A DNA stretch of 64,000 nucleotides from Curvibacter sp. CHRR-16 (lineage in GTDB: Bacteria > Pseudomonadota > Gammaproteobacteria > Burkholderiales > Burkholderiaceae_C): contig NZ_JAHCSH010000001.1 of assembly GCF_018474005.1 (NCBI RefSeq), positions 310,001-374,000 on the forward strand, read 5' to 3'. This document shows, piece by piece, positions 17,512-26,807 of this stretch. Numbering within the stretch: the stretch's first letter is position 1; each line of letters starts with the position of its first letter. The notes below the pieces were generated by a model, which saw only the letters and a program-made list of their open reading frames with translations, ran no database searches and was not told the origin of the DNA. A program made the translations under genes and the position numbers.

Positions 17512-18546
17512 ATGCTTGAAATACTGGCTTTGCTTTTTACAGCGCTCCTCGGAGCGCTTTTTGTTTTTCTAATGTGCCTTTTTGTCTGGTCTTTAGAAAA
17601 AATATTTTGGTTTCTGGTTGATTGTAGAAGATGGATTCGGAAAACTAGTTTTTCTTATGATTTTTTAATAACTGTTAATCGATTTGACTTATTTTTCGAT
17701 AAATTTATTCCATCTTTATTTCTTTTGTTTCTGTCTGGTTTATTTCAATTTTCTTATATTGTTCTATTTTGTTATTGTGGAGCAATAGTTGCTGATTTTG
17801 AATATTTTGTTTTTATATTGTACTGTTGCTTTTTGTTGTGTTTGTCTTCTGTTTTCTTTATCTCATTTAATTTTTTAAAAAATGTTAATGGTTTGTTTTT
17901 GACGTCACTCTCGCTTTTGAGTTCGTTTTTAATTGCTCCTATACTTTGGCATGCAAGAGGAGAGGCGGCGAGTGAGTTAAATGTTTTTCTTGGTGTTTCA
18001 AGTTCTGCTCTAATTGCCTCTGTAAATTTCTATTCTGTAGTAATAGGTGTTTTGTTTTTGTTTTTGGGTTTTTGGTTTGTTTTTTCCATTTTTGTTATTC
18101 TTTTTGAGATATTGTTTTTGATTAGGGTTTTTTTGTTGCCGAGTGAGAAGGTGGGTTGGAGAAAAATTATTAAGTCCCTGGTAATGGATCGATTGATGTG
18201 GTGTTTTTTTTCATCTGTGGTTTGGGTTTATACAATTCCATTCTTGTTTCAGTATGATTTCTTAAAAATGTCTTCGCTGGACTTTGCTTTGCGTTTTGAT
18301 GCGCAAAAATCTATAGTGTGCGGTGATAAAATTATTTCGAACGATGTTAAGCGATACTTCCCTGTTGATGGTGATTCAAATAGATATATTTCTGTTGACT
18401 ATGTTGATCTTGTTTTTTCTTTTAATTATTTTAAGCGTGGGTATAAGCGCTGGAGAAATGAAGTTGATTCTGAAATGAAAAAGGAATATCAAAGCATGGT
18501 TATCCCTTTTGGGGGGCAAGAATTATTAAACTGCCAAAAACCTTAG
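17512..18546 (+). CDS. AT-rich gene for an unknown multi-pass membrane protein
   Basis: Up to 344 residues, extremely rich in Phe, Leu and Val, with around six to eight membrane segments in residues 1-260 (FIPSLFLLFLSGLFQF, YCCFLLCLSSVFFISF, VVIGVLFLFLGFWFVFSIFVILFEILFLI, broken here by position, and MWCFFSSVVWVYTIPFLF). A soluble tail of about 80 residues follows. Base composition is far more AT-rich than any neighbour except the gene at 27676, a sign of recent transfer. The dcd terminator lies inside the first 20 codons, so the true start may be the in-frame ATG at 17572. Its TAG stop is the 4-base target (TTAG) of the adjacent insertion sequence, so the natural C-terminus may be lost. No family recognised. 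Confidence 0.6.
   Translation: MLEILALLFTALLGALFVFLMCLFVWSLEKIFWFLVDCRRWIRKTSFSYDFLITVNRFDLFFDKFIPSLFLLFLSGLFQFSYIVLFCYCGAIVADFEYFVFILYCCFLLCLSSVFFISFNFLKNVNGLFLTSLSLLSSFLIAPILWHARGEAASELNVFLGVSSSALIASVNFYSVVIGVLFLFLGFWFVFSIFVILFEILFLIRVFLLPSEKVGWRKIIKSLVMDRLMWCFFSSVVWVYTIPFLFQYDFLKMSSLDFALRFDAQKSIVCGDKIISNDVKRYFPVDGDSNRYISVDYVDLVFSFNYFKRGYKRWRNEVDSEMKKEYQSMVIPFGGQELLNCQKP
17541..17567 (+). terminator. Rho-independent terminator of dcd
   Basis: Stem AGCGCTC-CTCG-GAGCGCT followed by TTTTTGTTTTT, about 35 bases after the dcd stop. It is the strongest terminator in the window, and it overlaps the 5' end of the AT-rich open frame. Confidence 0.9.
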
Positions 18547-19727
18547 GGAACGTCTGCAAAACTCCCCCCTGTGCCTGCCCGCTATGAGACAGTAGAGCCA
18601 TGAAACAAATGAGCCTTGCCCACACCGGATTCGAGCTTGTGACCAAGCGCACGCGCAAGCGTGAGTTTCTAGAGGAAATAAATCTGGTGATTCCTTGGAC
18701 TGAGCTACTGGCACTGATTGCACCGCATGTACCCGAGGGCAAGACAGGCAGACCGCCGTTTCCCACCCAAGTGATGTTGCGCATTCACTTGCTGCAACAG
18801 TTCTTTGGTCACTCCGACCCGACCATGGAAGAGGCCTTGCACGACATACCGCTGTACCGAGAGTTTGCCCATCTGGATGCTGGCATCAGCCGCTTACCCG
18901 ACGAGAGCACGATTCTTCGCTTCAGACACCTGCTCCAAGAGCACGGGCTGGGACAACAGATTTTGGCCAGCGTCAACGCCAAACTCATTGACCGTGGCTT
19001 GATGCTCAAGACAGGCACCGTAGTCGATGCCACCTTAATTGCCGCCCCCAGCTCGACCAAGAACGACAGCGGTGAGCGAGACCCGGAGATGCACCAAACC
19101 AAGAAGGGCAACCAGTGGCACTTTGGCATGAAGGCGCACATTGGTGTGGACGCTGATTCTGGTTTGGTACACACCGTCCGACCACAGCGGCCAACGCGCA
19201 CAACATCACACAGGCACATGCCTTGCTGCATGGCGAGGAAGAAGTTGTCTTTGCCGACTCCGGTTACCGGGGAGTTCATAAGCGTGAAGAAATCCAGGAT
19301 CAGCATCCCGAAGTGGACTGGCTCATAGCCATGACGCCCAGTGAGCGCAAGGTCATGGACAAGAGCAAGCTTGTGAACGCATTGCGCGAGCAACTGGAAA
19401 AACTCAAGGCCAGCATCCGTGCCAAGGTGGAGCATCCGTTTCGAGTGATTAAGTGCCAGTTTGGGTATCGCAAGGTACGCTACCGTGGCCTAGCCAAGAA
19501 CACCAATCAGTTGCTGGTGATGTTTGCGATGTCCAACCTGTGGATGGCGCGCAAGCGAATGGTGCAGGGGCTGCAAGCATGAGTGCGCCTGCAGCATGGG
19601 TAAGGAGCCGAAAACGGGGCTCAAAGAGCCCAATGAGCGGGAAATCAGCGGCAAATTCAACGCTGGTTTCGCCATGTGAAGATTCAGGCATCAACTCGCA
19701 TTGTGGCGGGGCTTATGCAGACCATCC
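18547..19727 (+). mobile_element. IS5-group insertion sequence, about 1181 bp
   Basis: The terminal inverted repeats match at 11 of 13 bases when read from 18546 inward (GGGAACGTCTGCA) and from 19728 inward (GGGATGGTCTGCA). The flanks are TTAG at 18543-18546 and CTAG at 19728-19731, both fitting the YTAR target of the IS5 group but not identical, so one side has mutated or the flanks have recombined. It carries one transposase gene, which is frameshifted. The left flank is AT-rich and the right flank GC-rich, which suggests a deletion or a boundary of transferred DNA at the element. Confidence 0.85.
18600..19582 (+). pseudogene. IS5-type DDE transposase, frameshifted
   Basis: The first frame runs from MKQMSLAHTGFELVTKRT to GLVHTV (about residues 1-193) and carries the N-terminal DUF772-like domain (PPFPTQVMLRIHLLQQFF) and the first catalytic Asp in VVDATLIAAPSS. 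The frame then breaks near 19177-19180, where one base appears to be missing before the expected TTAANAHN. The -1 frame continues with QAHALLHGEEEVVFADSGYRG (second Asp) to KVEHPFRVIKCQFGY (Glu), ending at 19582. Joined, the parts give a full-length transposase. No slippery run of A or T is seen at the break, so a mutation is more likely than programmed frameshifting. Confidence 0.85.
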
Positions 19728-20122
19728 CTAGATGCTTTGTTGACCGCTGCTTTCATGTGTTCTCGAAGGTTTGAGGCTGTTCAAGGCGTGAAAACTTGCA
19801 TCCCACCTGCACCACTGAATGCTTGAACTTTCGTAGTAGTTGGCATCCAAGGCTGCCTCCGCGGTCTTTTGCGCCATCTTCAGCGTTCGGCTGACGTGGA
19901 TGACACCCCGGTAGGGCTATTCGTGGTGTGCACCAGCCATCACAGTCAGTTCCGCAAACATTTCAATTCGCGACAGGATGGCCTTAGAGAGTGCAGAAAT
20001 GATGCCACTCACTAGGGTTAACGCTGCTGCAATTGCACGGGGTGCGATAATACGAGGCCGAGCCTTGTGCGCGCTGTGGGCGTTGCATCCGGGCTCCCCC
20101 GGTATCAACCTTACGCAGACGC
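19728..20122. other. Gene-poor stretch between IS and rhlE; possible decayed minus-strand gene
   Basis: About 395 bases with no confident gene. On the minus strand one frame is open from about 20060 to a TAG at 19917, and after that single stop continues open (with AQKTAEAALDANYYES) to a TAG formed at the IS edge at 19729-19731. The residue mix looks protein-like, so it may be a decayed gene cut by the IS, but I recognise no family. A promoter for rhlE should lie in 19980-20110; I could not fix one. Confidence 0.25.
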
Positions 20123-21562
20123 ATGACAGACTCTTATTCCAATCTGGCCTTGGCCGAACCCATTCAACGCGCAATTGCCGAGATGGGCTACCAAACCATG
20201 ACGCCCATCCAGGCGCAGGCCATTCCCGTGGTGCTCACGGGACGTGACGTGATGGGCGCAGCCCAGACCGGCACCGGCAAAACGGCGGCCTTTGCGCTGC
20301 CACTGCTGCAACGCATGATGCAGCACGAGAGCAGCTCCACCTCGCCAGCGCGCCACCCCGTGCGTGCCTTGGTGCTGCTGCCCACCCGCGAGTTGGCCGA
20401 CCAAGTGGCCCAGCAGATCAAGCTGTTCTCCAAGTACACCAACCTGCGCTGTGCGGTGGTCTTTGGCGGCATGGACATGAAACCGCAAACGGCTGAGCTC
20501 AAAACTGGCATTGAAGTGCTGGTGGCCACGCCGGGCCGTTTGCTCGACCACATCGAAGCCAAAACCGTGGTGCTCAACCAAGTGGAATATGTGGTGCTGG
20601 ACGAAGCCGACCGCATGCTGGACATCGGCTTTTTGCCCGACCTGCAACGCATCCTGAGCTACCTGCCCAAGCAGCGCACCACGCTGCTGTTTAGCGCCAC
20701 GTTCTCGCCCGAGATCAAGCGCTTGGCCTCCAGCTACTTGCAAGACCCCATTACCATCGAAGTGGCGCGCTCCAACGCCACGGCATCCACGGTGACGCAA
20801 AAGTTTTACAAGGTCGATGAGGACGACAAGCGCTTTGCCTTGCTCGATATCGTGCAGCGCGAGCAGATCAAACAAGCTTTTGTGTTTGTGAACAGCAAGC
20901 TCGGTTGTTCGCGCCTGACGCGCAATCTGGAGCGCGACGGCTACAAAGTGGCGGCCCTGCACGGCGACAAATCGCAGGACGAGCGACTCAAAGCGCTGGA
21001 CGCGTTCAAAAAGGGTGAGGTCGATTTGCTCATTTGTACCGACGTGGCGGCACGTGGCTTGGATATCAAAGACGTGCCTGCCGTGTTCAACATCGACATT
21101 CCCTTCAACGCCGAAGACTACGTGCACCGCATTGGCCGCACAGGCCGTGCAGGTGCGTCGGGCTTGGCCGTGAGCTTTGTGGACGGTGGTGATACCAAGC
21201 TGCTGGCCGAGGTGGAAAAACTCATCAAGATCAAAGCCACCGTGCTGGAGATGGACTGGCTGGAAACCCCGCGTGACCGCATTCGCCGCCTCTCGGGCAA
21301 GCCTGCCCGCACCGAGCGCAGCGAGGATGACACCAGCAGCAGCCGTGCCAACAGCGGCTACCGCATGCCAGCCAAGTCGCTCGACCCTTTCTTTACCAAA
21401 CCCTACGAACCCAGCAGCAGCGACGCCCAACCCGCTTGGGAGGCTGCCCCGGCCAATACCCGCAGCGCTGCAGCGGGCCGTTTGTCGCCCAACATCAAAC
21501 CCAAGCGCAAAGTGGCTGCGCTGTTCAAACCAGCTGACAGTTTCACTCCGCCCCAGGCGTAG
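20123..21562 (+). CDS. rhlE: DEAD-box ATP-dependent RNA helicase, RhlE type
   Basis: This 479-residue helicase has the Q motif (PIQAQAIP), motif I AQTGTGKT (near residue 50), Ia PTREL, II VLDEADRMLD, III FSATF, and in the second domain motif VI HRIGRTGR (near 337). The C-terminal tail (about 400-479) is basic and low-complexity, as is usual for RhlE. It remodels rRNA or mRNA structures in the cytoplasm. The 3' end overlaps the convergent apaH gene by 20 bases. Confidence 0.93.
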   Translation: MTDSYSNLALAEPIQRAIAEMGYQTMTPIQAQAIPVVLTGRDVMGAAQTGTGKTAAFALPLLQRMMQHESSSTSPARHPVRALVLLPTRELADQVAQQIKLFSKYTNLRCAVVFGGMDMKPQTAELKTGIEVLVATPGRLLDHIEAKTVVLNQVEYVVLDEADRMLDIGFLPDLQRILSYLPKQRTTLLFSATFSPEIKRLASSYLQDPITIEVARSNATASTVTQKFYKVDEDDKRFALLDIVQREQIKQAFVFVNSKLGCSRLTRNLERDGYKVAALHGDKSQDERLKALDAFKKGEVDLLICTDVAARGLDIKDVPAVFNIDIPFNAEDYVHRIGRTGRAGASGLAVSFVDGGDTKLLAEVEKLIKIKATVLEMDWLETPRDRIRRLSGKPARTERSEDDTSSSRANSGYRMPAKSLDPFFTKPYEPSSSDAQPAWEAAPANTRSAAAGRLSPNIKPKRKVAALFKPADSFTPPQA

Positions 21563-22397
21563 CAGCGCCTTCGCACTGCACATCAATCTTTTCGGTGTGC
21601 AGTGCTCCCCCTGCGTTCCAGCAGCGCAGGGCGGTGAGGCAACCACCCCACACGCAGCCGCTGTCCAGTGCAAACACATTGGGCTTGTTTAACCATCCCA
21701 GCGTAGACCAGTGGCCAAAGGCTACCGCCACGTCGCGGGTGGCACGTTCTGGTACGTCAAACCACGGCAGGTAGCCAGTGGGGGCCTCATCTGCGCCCAT
21801 CTTGGCGTGGAACTCCATCACCCCCTCGGCACTGCAAAAACGCATGCGCGTGAGCGCGTTGACGATCACGCGCCAACGGTCTGGGCCTGCTAGTGCGTCG
21901 CTCCAGCGGTCGGGCTGGTTGCCATACATGTGCTGCAGCAGCGCCATGCCATCATTTCCGGCCAGAAGGCTTGCTACTTCTGCTGCAAGCGCTATCGTTT
22001 TTGTAGCAGTCCAGCTGGGTAATACGCCAGCATGCACCATCAGCAGCGGGGTGTTGCCTACGTGTTCCAGCCGAGCCAGGGGCTGCTGGCGTAGCCAGTC
22101 CAGCAGGGCGGGGCGGTCGCTGGCTTGCAGTATGTCGTCCAGCGTGTCGCTGCGGTGCGGGCGGCGTACGCCTTGGCTCACGGCCAGTAGGTGCAGGTCG
22201 TGGTTGCCCAGAATGCAGCGCGCCGCATCGCCCAGCGCCATCAGTCGGCGCAGCACAGCCAGAGACTCTGGGCCACGGTTCACCAAGTCACCCAGCAGGT
22301 AGAGGGTGTCGCGGCTGGGGGAGAAGTCCAGCTTGTCCAGCAACCGTTGCAGTGCGCTGTCGCAGCCCTGCAGGTCGCCAATCAGGTACATTGCCAT
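21543..22397 (-). CDS. apaH: Symmetrical bis(5'-nucleosyl)-tetraphosphatase
   Basis: This 284-residue metallophosphatase cleaves Ap4A to two ADP. Motifs are YLIGDLQGC (residues 4-12), LLGDLVNRGP (about 36-45) and ILGNHDLHLL (about 64-73). The ATG at 22397 gives the usual N-terminus (MAMYLIGD), although its ribosome site is weak. Residues about 135-150 (ALAAEVASLLAG) are encoded by a palindromic repeat inserted in frame in antisense orientation. It is divergent from the CBS-domain gene, with a 24-base gap. Confidence 0.92.
   Translation of the reverse strand: MAMYLIGDLQGCDSALQRLLDKLDFSPSRDTLYLLGDLVNRGPESLAVLRRLMALGDAARCILGNHDLHLLAVSQGVRRPHRSDTLDDILQASDRPALLDWLRQQPLARLEHVGNTPLLMVHAGVLPSWTATKTIALAAEVASLLAGNDGMALLQHMYGNQPDRWSDALAGPDRWRVIVNALTRMRFCSAEGVMEFHAKMGADEAPTGYLPWFDVPERATRDVAVAFGHWSTLGWLNKPNVFALDSGCVWGGCLTALRCWNAGGALHTEKIDVQCEGAATPGAE
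21963..22009 (+). repeat. Palindromic repeat, copy 3 (inside apaH, antisense)
   Basis: It ends with GCTATCGTTTTTGTAGC (21991-22007). Upstream, GGCTTGCTACTTCTGCTGCA aligns base by base with the pepN copy (GAGCTTGCTGCGTCTGCTGT). On the apaH strand the phase is the same as in pepN. Confidence 0.65.
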
Positions 22398-22421
22398 GTC
22401 TTTGTTTTGTAAAAAGGGTGT

Positions 22422-23723
22422 ATGGATTTTCTGCTGATTGTGGTGCTGACTTTGCTCAACGGTGTATTTGCCATGTCTGAACTGGCGCTCACCGCCAGCC
22501 GCAAAGTGCGTTTGCAAGCCATGGCTGACGATGGCGACAAAGGTGCTGCCACTGCACTGGCTTTGCTGGATCAGCCCACCCAATTCTTGTCCACCGTGCA
22601 GGTGGGTATCACGTCCATTGGCATGCTCAACGGTATTGTGGGGGAAGCCGCCTTCAGCGAAAGCTTGGGCAACTGGCTGCAGCACGTGGCCCCGCTGTCA
22701 GAGCGCACTGCCGATATCACTGCCACGGCCATTGTGGTCACCATCATCACCTTCACCACCATTGTGTTTGGTGAACTGGTGCCCAAGCGCATTGGCCAGA
22801 TGTACCCCGAACCCGTAGCCCGCCTGGTCTCTCGCCCTATGGCGTGGGTGGCCAAGGTAGCGCGTCCTTTTGTGCGCCTGTTGGCTATGTGCACACAGGC
22901 CATCCTCAAACTGCTGCGCATCAACGCCAATGCTGGTCAAACCGTCACCGAAGCCGAAATCTCCGCCAGCCTAGAGGAAGGCGTGGATGCGGGCATCATC
23001 GAAGCGCACGAACACCAAATGGTGCGCAACGTATTCCATTTGGATGACCGCTCGCTCACCAGCATCATGCGCCCGCGTGAAGACATTGCGTGGATGGACG
23101 CCAGCCTGACCGTGCACCAAGCCTTGGATCACATACGCCACCATGCCCAAAAAGACGTGCATTCGTGGTATCCCGTGTGCCGCCAGTCGCTTGAGCAGGT
23201 GGTGGGCCAAGTGAGCATGGCGCGCCTGCTGGATGTGCAAACCAACCCTGGCTTGTCGCTGGAGGCCGTGGCCGAGCCTGCAGTGTTTGTGCCCGAAACC
23301 CTCAGCGCCATGGAGTTGATACAGCAGTTCCGCGAGCAGGCGGCCCGCATGGTGTACGTGGTGGACGAATACGGCGTGCTGCAAGGTTTGCTGACCCCAC
23401 ACGACGTGCTGGAGGCCATTACCGGGGAGCTGCGCCCTGACCAACAAGAAGACGCTTGGGCCACCTTGCAAGACGACGGTTCGTGGCTGCTCAATGGCAC
23501 CATGCCCATTGGCGAACTCAAAGCCCGACTGGAGATAGAACGCGAGCTGCCCGACGAAGAGCGCGGCCGCTACAACACGCTGGCAGGTCTGCTGCTGGCT
23601 GAGAGTGGCCGCATGCTGCAGCAGGGCGAGCAAATCGTCTGTGCCGGCTGGCGCTTTGAGGTGGTGCAGCTACAAGGCCGCCGCGTGGATCAAGTGCGCG
23701 CTTGGCACGACGTGCAGGCGTAA
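22422..23723 (+). CDS. CNNM/CorC-HlyC family membrane protein with CBS domains
   Basis: This 433-residue protein has an N-terminal DUF21/CNNM membrane domain (about 1-190, starting MDFLLIVVLTLLNGVFAMSE and including ITSIGMLNGIVGE and FGELVPKRIGQ). Two CBS domains follow (about 205-345, with SIMRPREDIAWMD and VDEYGVLQGLLTPHDVLE), then a CorC_HlyC transporter-associated domain (about 360-430). Relatives are linked to Mg2+/Co2+ export or labelled hemolysin. No direct partner is seen. Transcribed divergently from apaH. Confidence 0.9.
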   Translation: MDFLLIVVLTLLNGVFAMSELALTASRKVRLQAMADDGDKGAATALALLDQPTQFLSTVQVGITSIGMLNGIVGEAAFSESLGNWLQHVAPLSERTADITATAIVVTIITFTTIVFGELVPKRIGQMYPEPVARLVSRPMAWVAKVARPFVRLLAMCTQAILKLLRINANAGQTVTEAEISASLEEGVDAGIIEAHEHQMVRNVFHLDDRSLTSIMRPREDIAWMDASLTVHQALDHIRHHAQKDVHSWYPVCRQSLEQVVGQVSMARLLDVQTNPGLSLEAVAEPAVFVPETLSAMELIQQFREQAARMVYVVDEYGVLQGLLTPHDVLEAITGELRPDQQEDAWATLQDDGSWLLNGTMPIGELKARLEIERELPDEERGRYNTLAGLLLAESGRMLQQGEQIVCAGWRFEVVQLQGRRVDQVRAWHDVQA

Positions 23724-23730
23724 GGGCCAG

Positions 23731-26679
23731 CTAGTTCAACAGGGCCTCTATGGCGGTTATATCTACCGCATCGTTTTGGGCTGGCTTGAGGAACTCGCTG
23801 GCATAGACGCGCCACAGTTGGCTGCGCAAAAAATACCGAAACAACTCGGTATCGAGATGCTGATCTCGGCACATGCGGGCCATGATGCGCAGTGCCTCTG
23901 AAAGTGTCTTCATCGGTTTGTAGGGCCGATCTGCGGCTGTCAAAGCTTCAAAGACATCGGCCAGTGCCATGATGCGGTCTTGCAGAGGCAAAGAACCGGC
24001 GTGCAGCCTTCTTGGATAGCCGGTTCCATCCATTTTTTCATGGTGATTGGCAGCAGTGTCGGGGACACTCTGGAGTGACTCTGGCCACGGCAGGCTCTTG
24101 AGCATAACCAGCGTCTGCACGATGTGGTTGTTGACAGCGAAACGATCCTCCGCAGTGAGTGTGCCGCGTTGAATTGTCAAGTTGTACAGTTCCCCCATGT
24201 TCTGTCGGTAAAGCGGCAGATCCATATCAAAGCCAAGGGTGTTGCGGGGATTGTTGCGCTCTACTGCGGGGCGATGTTCATCGTCCCAGGCGATCAGATG
24301 CTCAGGGCGATCTGCCAACAAGCGTTCGGTGATGGGTAAAGTTGGGGGGACTGTATTGCCTCGGGTGGTAGCAAGGCGTCGTTCTTCTTCAGCGGACAAG
24401 CCCAAACTGTCATCGAAATGCCGTTGCCAAGACTGTTGCGCGATCTTTTGTAGCCTTTCAATAGCGTGCGCAGACATGGCTTCACCGCCCACATTGCATT
24501 GCGCTACGAAGGCAAATTCCTCTTGCAACTGTGCATGCCGGGTATCGAGTTGTTGGCGCATAGCCATCCATTGTTGCGGCGGCAGATTGCGCGAAATTGG
24601 GCGAAGCAGTTCGAGTTCGGCGTCACGCCACAACACCTCAAAGCGCATCCTGATTTCGTGGATGCGGTTGTAAATCACTTCGAGTTTGGTGGCCTTGTCG
24701 ACAATGTGTTCCGGGCTGGTCACTTTGCCGCAATCGTGCAGCAAAGCAGCCAGTCGGAATGCGTACCGCTCGTCATCGTTCATGTGAAAACTTGCGTAGC
24801 GGCCTTGCTGTTCGGTCTCCAAGCGTTCTGCCAACATAACAGCCAGATGAGGCACCCGCTCACAGTGACCGCCTGTGTAGGGGCTTTTGGCATCGATAGC
24901 ATCGGCCATCAGGCGAATGATGGATTCCAGCAGTTCCTTTTGCGACACGATCAGTTGGCGAGTTTCGATCGCTACGGCCAGCATGCCCGAGAGACGCTGT
25001 GCAAAGCCCAAAAAGCGAGGGTCTTCGTGCGCAGCATCGGTGTCATGCAATAACACCAACAAGCCTTCCAATGAACCGCTGCGTCCGCGTAAAACCAACT
25101 CCATACGCAGGTGATTGCCATCTACACCTTGGTATATAGGTTGCGATGCCAGCTCTTGCGAATATTCCACGGTATCGCTCAGCCCGTTGGAGTCACCATA
25201 CATCGCGCAACGTTGCATTTGCTGTGTTTTGCCATTCCATAAGTAGACGGCACCCCCATTGCAGCGCGTAGCGAGGATGAACTTCTCCAAGACCTGCTCA
25301 AGCATTTCTTCCACATCGGGTTTGGTGCTCAGAATGGCGCTGATGTCCAGAAACGCCTCCACGGTCTGGCTCACGTTGTCAACCATCTCAGAGAGCACAT
25401 TGACTTCCCGCAGTGCACTGCGATTGCTGCTTGATTTGCTGAAGTCAAATCGGGACATGCCCCGTGCTTGGCTAGCTATTCGCTCAATGCTGCGACCAAT
25501 CCGTAGCCCAGCCCACCAGCCCAACGGCAAGAAGGCAATGACCAACAAAGCGGCCAGCGTGACCAGTGTCTTGCGATTGTGTGCCAGTTGCCCTAGCAAC
25601 TCGTCTGCTGGGGTTGCGATCAGCAGATGCATGGGGTGATCGTTGATAACGTCAAACGGGATCGACAAGCCCAACCATTCTTTGTTGTCTATCTCATAGA
25701 GAGCGTCTTGGTCATTGCGTCGGTTCTTTGACACTAACTTGCTCAGGCTGGCCACCCCTAATTCATCCAGACTGCGAAAAGAAAATGTGTCCCCTTTTTG
25801 CTCTAGCACTTTGCCCATGTCGCTATAGGCAATCACTTTGTTGGCCTCATCCACCAGAGCCAGTTCGCTGTGTGGGGTCAGGCGCAGATTGCTCAGGTTC
25901 GTGGCAATGTCATCAAGGGCCATGTCTATGGCCACTACAGCGTCACTGGTTTGGGCGAGTTGTGACAGGCTTATGCCCACCTGTCGGGTGGTGAAAAAAA
26001 TGTAAGGAGGCGAGACAGAAGGGGCCAACGCCCTATTGGCCACCGCATACCAAGGCCTTGTGCGTGGATCAAATCGGTACTGGGGTTCTTCACGCTGTTG
26101 CAGTAACTGAAGATTCTTGTCGTAAAAGCGGTATTGCCCTTGGCGTTTACCAGCAGGTTGCAGCGTCACCGTCTGCACAAGAAAATGCGCCCCAGAAGGG
26201 GCCGCTACAACGGTGCGCTGTTCTTGCCTAAGCAATGATCGGATCAAAAAAAAGTCCCCATTGGGGTAGCCCACGTACACGGCCGATACCAGAGGATTGG
26301 CCACCAGCGTGGCAGAAAACGCCCCTATGCGGGCCAATCGCTCTTGGAGGTTTTTTGCCTGCGTGATTGGATCGAACGCGAGTTGTCGCAATGCAGCGAT
26401 AGGCGGTTCAATGATGCTGCGCGAGCGCTCGGTCATGATGCGGCCCGAATCAAGAGCAGAGCGTTCGGCCATATCCAACAATATTTGTCGTCCACCCCAC
26501 CAACCGACCGATACCAGAACAGCAGCCAAAAAAATCATGCCTGCAACAACAAGTCCTGAAACACCAAACTTTATCGGTAACCCATGAATGCGGTGGCTAC
26601 GAAGAGTATGTGTTGAGGGGGAGTGTGGTGCTAGAGGCATTGGGCATGTAAAGGTAGACCGCCATGCAGAGTGATCCAT
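23731..26679 (-). CDS. HD-GYP cyclic-di-GMP phosphodiesterase with periplasmic sensor and GAF domain
   Basis: About 982 residues. After an N-terminal membrane segment (FGVSGLVVAGMIFLAAVLVSVG) comes a periplasmic dCACHE-like sensor (about 75-360), a second membrane segment (TLAALLVIAFLPLGWWAGL), a HAMP-like linker, a GAF-like region (about 440-590) and a C-terminal HD-GYP domain. The last shows LLHDCGKVTSPEHI and HHEKMDGTGYP, the residues for metal binding and the GYP signature. It should hydrolyse c-di-GMP in response to an external ligand. The ATG at 26679 is my choice; 26721 and 26640 are also open and no start has a strong ribosome site. Confidence 0.88.
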   Translation of the reverse strand: MDHSAWRSTFTCPMPLAPHSPSTHTLRSHRIHGLPIKFGVSGLVVAGMIFLAAVLVSVGWWGGRQILLDMAERSALDSGRIMTERSRSIIEPPIAALRQLAFDPITQAKNLQERLARIGAFSATLVANPLVSAVYVGYPNGDFFLIRSLLRQEQRTVVAAPSGAHFLVQTVTLQPAGKRQGQYRFYDKNLQLLQQREEPQYRFDPRTRPWYAVANRALAPSVSPPYIFFTTRQVGISLSQLAQTSDAVVAIDMALDDIATNLSNLRLTPHSELALVDEANKVIAYSDMGKVLEQKGDTFSFRSLDELGVASLSKLVSKNRRNDQDALYEIDNKEWLGLSIPFDVINDHPMHLLIATPADELLGQLAHNRKTLVTLAALLVIAFLPLGWWAGLRIGRSIERIASQARGMSRFDFSKSSSNRSALREVNVLSEMVDNVSQTVEAFLDISAILSTKPDVEEMLEQVLEKFILATRCNGGAVYLWNGKTQQMQRCAMYGDSNGLSDTVEYSQELASQPIYQGVDGNHLRMELVLRGRSGSLEGLLVLLHDTDAAHEDPRFLGFAQRLSGMLAVAIETRQLIVSQKELLESIIRLMADAIDAKSPYTGGHCERVPHLAVMLAERLETEQQGRYASFHMNDDERYAFRLAALLHDCGKVTSPEHIVDKATKLEVIYNRIHEIRMRFEVLWRDAELELLRPISRNLPPQQWMAMRQQLDTRHAQLQEEFAFVAQCNVGGEAMSAHAIERLQKIAQQSWQRHFDDSLGLSAEEERRLATTRGNTVPPTLPITERLLADRPEHLIAWDDEHRPAVERNNPRNTLGFDMDLPLYRQNMGELYNLTIQRGTLTAEDRFAVNNHIVQTLVMLKSLPWPESLQSVPDTAANHHEKMDGTGYPRRLHAGSLPLQDRIMALADVFEALTAADRPYKPMKTLSEALRIMARMCRDQHLDTELFRYFLRSQLWRVYASEFLKPAQNDAVDITAIEALLN

Positions 26680-26807
26680 GATCGCATCGGTGTCCCACGG
26701 TGTAGAGCACAAATGCAACACGAAACAGGTGTTGGAGCCAATATACCGGATTCAATCGCTGGTGCAAATGACCAGAAAGTCTAATCTGCTGGCAAAGCTG
26801 CCAATAC

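Noticed and set aside
19170-19185. Programmed frameshift in the IS transposase
   Set aside because: No slippery homopolymer or stimulating hairpin at the break, and IS5-subgroup transposases are normally one frame; a one-base loss explains it.
20111-21679. 522-codon minus-strand frame opposite rhlE
   Set aside because: Antisense shadow of a complete DEAD-box helicase gene.
24430-24470. Seventh copy of the palindromic repeat in the HD-GYP gene (TTTTGTAGCC...AATAGCG)
   Set aside because: Only short words match; the aligned flank and the inverted repeat are missing.
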